A DNA stretch of 64,000 bases from Erpobdella octoculata. Taxonomy: Eukaryota > Annelida > Clitellata > Hirudinida > Erpobdellidae. The notes below the pieces were generated by a model, which searched no databases, was not told where the DNA came from, and worked only from the letters and a program-made list of their open reading frames with translations. Shown in pieces: positions 45,795 through 64,000 of this stretch. The stretch covers positions 549,001 through 613,000 of the forward strand of contig OZ022245.1 of the NCBI GenBank assembly GCA_963978895.1. Reading direction: 5' to 3'. Within the stretch, counting starts at the first letter, position 1. Each line of letters begins with the position of its first letter. The translations under genes and the position numbers were made by a program.

Positions 45795-45801
45795 TATAAA
45801 T
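45795..45801 (+). promoter_or_regulatory. Candidate TATA box of the SCO-spondin-like gene
   Basis: TATAAAT within 'gagggtataaatcccgctgc', a GC-flanked TATA in otherwise AT-rich DNA. It is 279 bp upstream of the ATG at 46074. A start site about 30 bp downstream would leave a 5-prime UTR of roughly 245 nt with no intron needed. Confidence 0.4.
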
Positions 45802-46073
45802 CCCGCTGCCTTCTCCAATCAGGTAGCTTAACTCACTCGGGACTGAAATCTTCCCAGTGAAACTTGAATCAGAGAGATAGAGCTAACGTTAGTCAATTTG
45901 GCCCGTGACATTATTAACCGGTAGGTGATATTAACGGTTGCTGCGCCAAAGTGATTAAGTGTTACATCTGAAGATATAGCTCCTGAAAGATAAAGTGAAG
46001 AAGAAAAAAGAAGACAGAAAGAGCCGTTTCCGGCCATTCGTTTTCTCCATTTTATTGGAAATTTGAAGAAAAT

Positions 46074-63822
<17,749 letters not shown>

Positions 63823-64000
63823 GTAAACACGCATTGATTTCATACGTAACTGTTTTATAGAATACTCTGTGTGTAATTTAATATTAATCAAAAGTTCCAG
63901 CTTACTGCATTACTGTTTTCCAACCGTTATCCAATCGACGTTATTAGACGAATTTTGTAACATAATATGCCGAATCTTTAAAGCTCCAATTTGTAAAAAA

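Overview
This is nuclear DNA from an invertebrate animal. The real genes are broken by many GT-AG introns, the exons are GC-richer than the AT-rich introns, and the protein families are animal ones (Vav, a B-box/propeller protein, an InaF-motif protein, a SCO-spondin-like secreted protein). I cannot name the phylum. Microsatellites, minisatellites and decayed transposons fill much of the rest. Exon boundaries below were placed by hand from splice consensus, reading phase and family knowledge; every coding model keeps an open frame across all its junctions.

Layout. 1-7415: no gene seen; long simple repeats, including 545 bp of GTGA and a perfect 48-bp palindrome. 7416-13338 (minus): complete eIF2-alpha gene in 7 coding exons. 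Its 3.5-kb first intron holds a 5-copy 355-bp tandem array, a decayed Ulp1-protease/PHD-finger reading frame and a 153-bp tandem array, probably one mobile element. 15444-18000 (minus): two-exon B-box/coiled-coil/beta-propeller (TRIM-like) gene. 19133-20586: rearranged Polinton/Maverick remnants (integrase with chromodomain on plus, a discoidin-like and an unknown frame on minus). 21054-21935 (plus): an intact 293-residue orphan ORF. 22800-23065: LINE reverse-transcriptase fragment. 24276-24605 (plus): single-exon InaF-motif membrane protein. 26198-26456: foldback element. 26754-37605 (plus): complete Vav gene, 26 exons, 884 residues. 39279-41145 (minus): complete six-exon Maf-family nucleotide pyrophosphatase. 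41146-46073: intergenic with dispersed repeats, ending in a candidate TATA promoter. 46074-63822 (plus): a SCO-spondin-like gene running off the right edge, 46 exons and about 2223 residues in the window.

The genes do not form a pathway. They are unrelated housekeeping (eIF2-alpha, Maf), signalling (Vav, TRIM-like), membrane (InaF) and extracellular (SCO-spondin-like) genes. The most novel item is the C-terminal part of the SCO-spondin-like protein: five tandem copies of a roughly 130-residue two-cysteine domain that I do not recognise, each encoded by a long plus a short exon and joined by tiny Thr/Pro linker exons, all in symmetric phase 1. Other points of interest are a Vav protein without its last SH3 and with one zinc site of its C1 domain eroded, the intronic Ulp1/PHD element between two satellites, the intact orphan ORF, and several minisatellites with higher-order structure.
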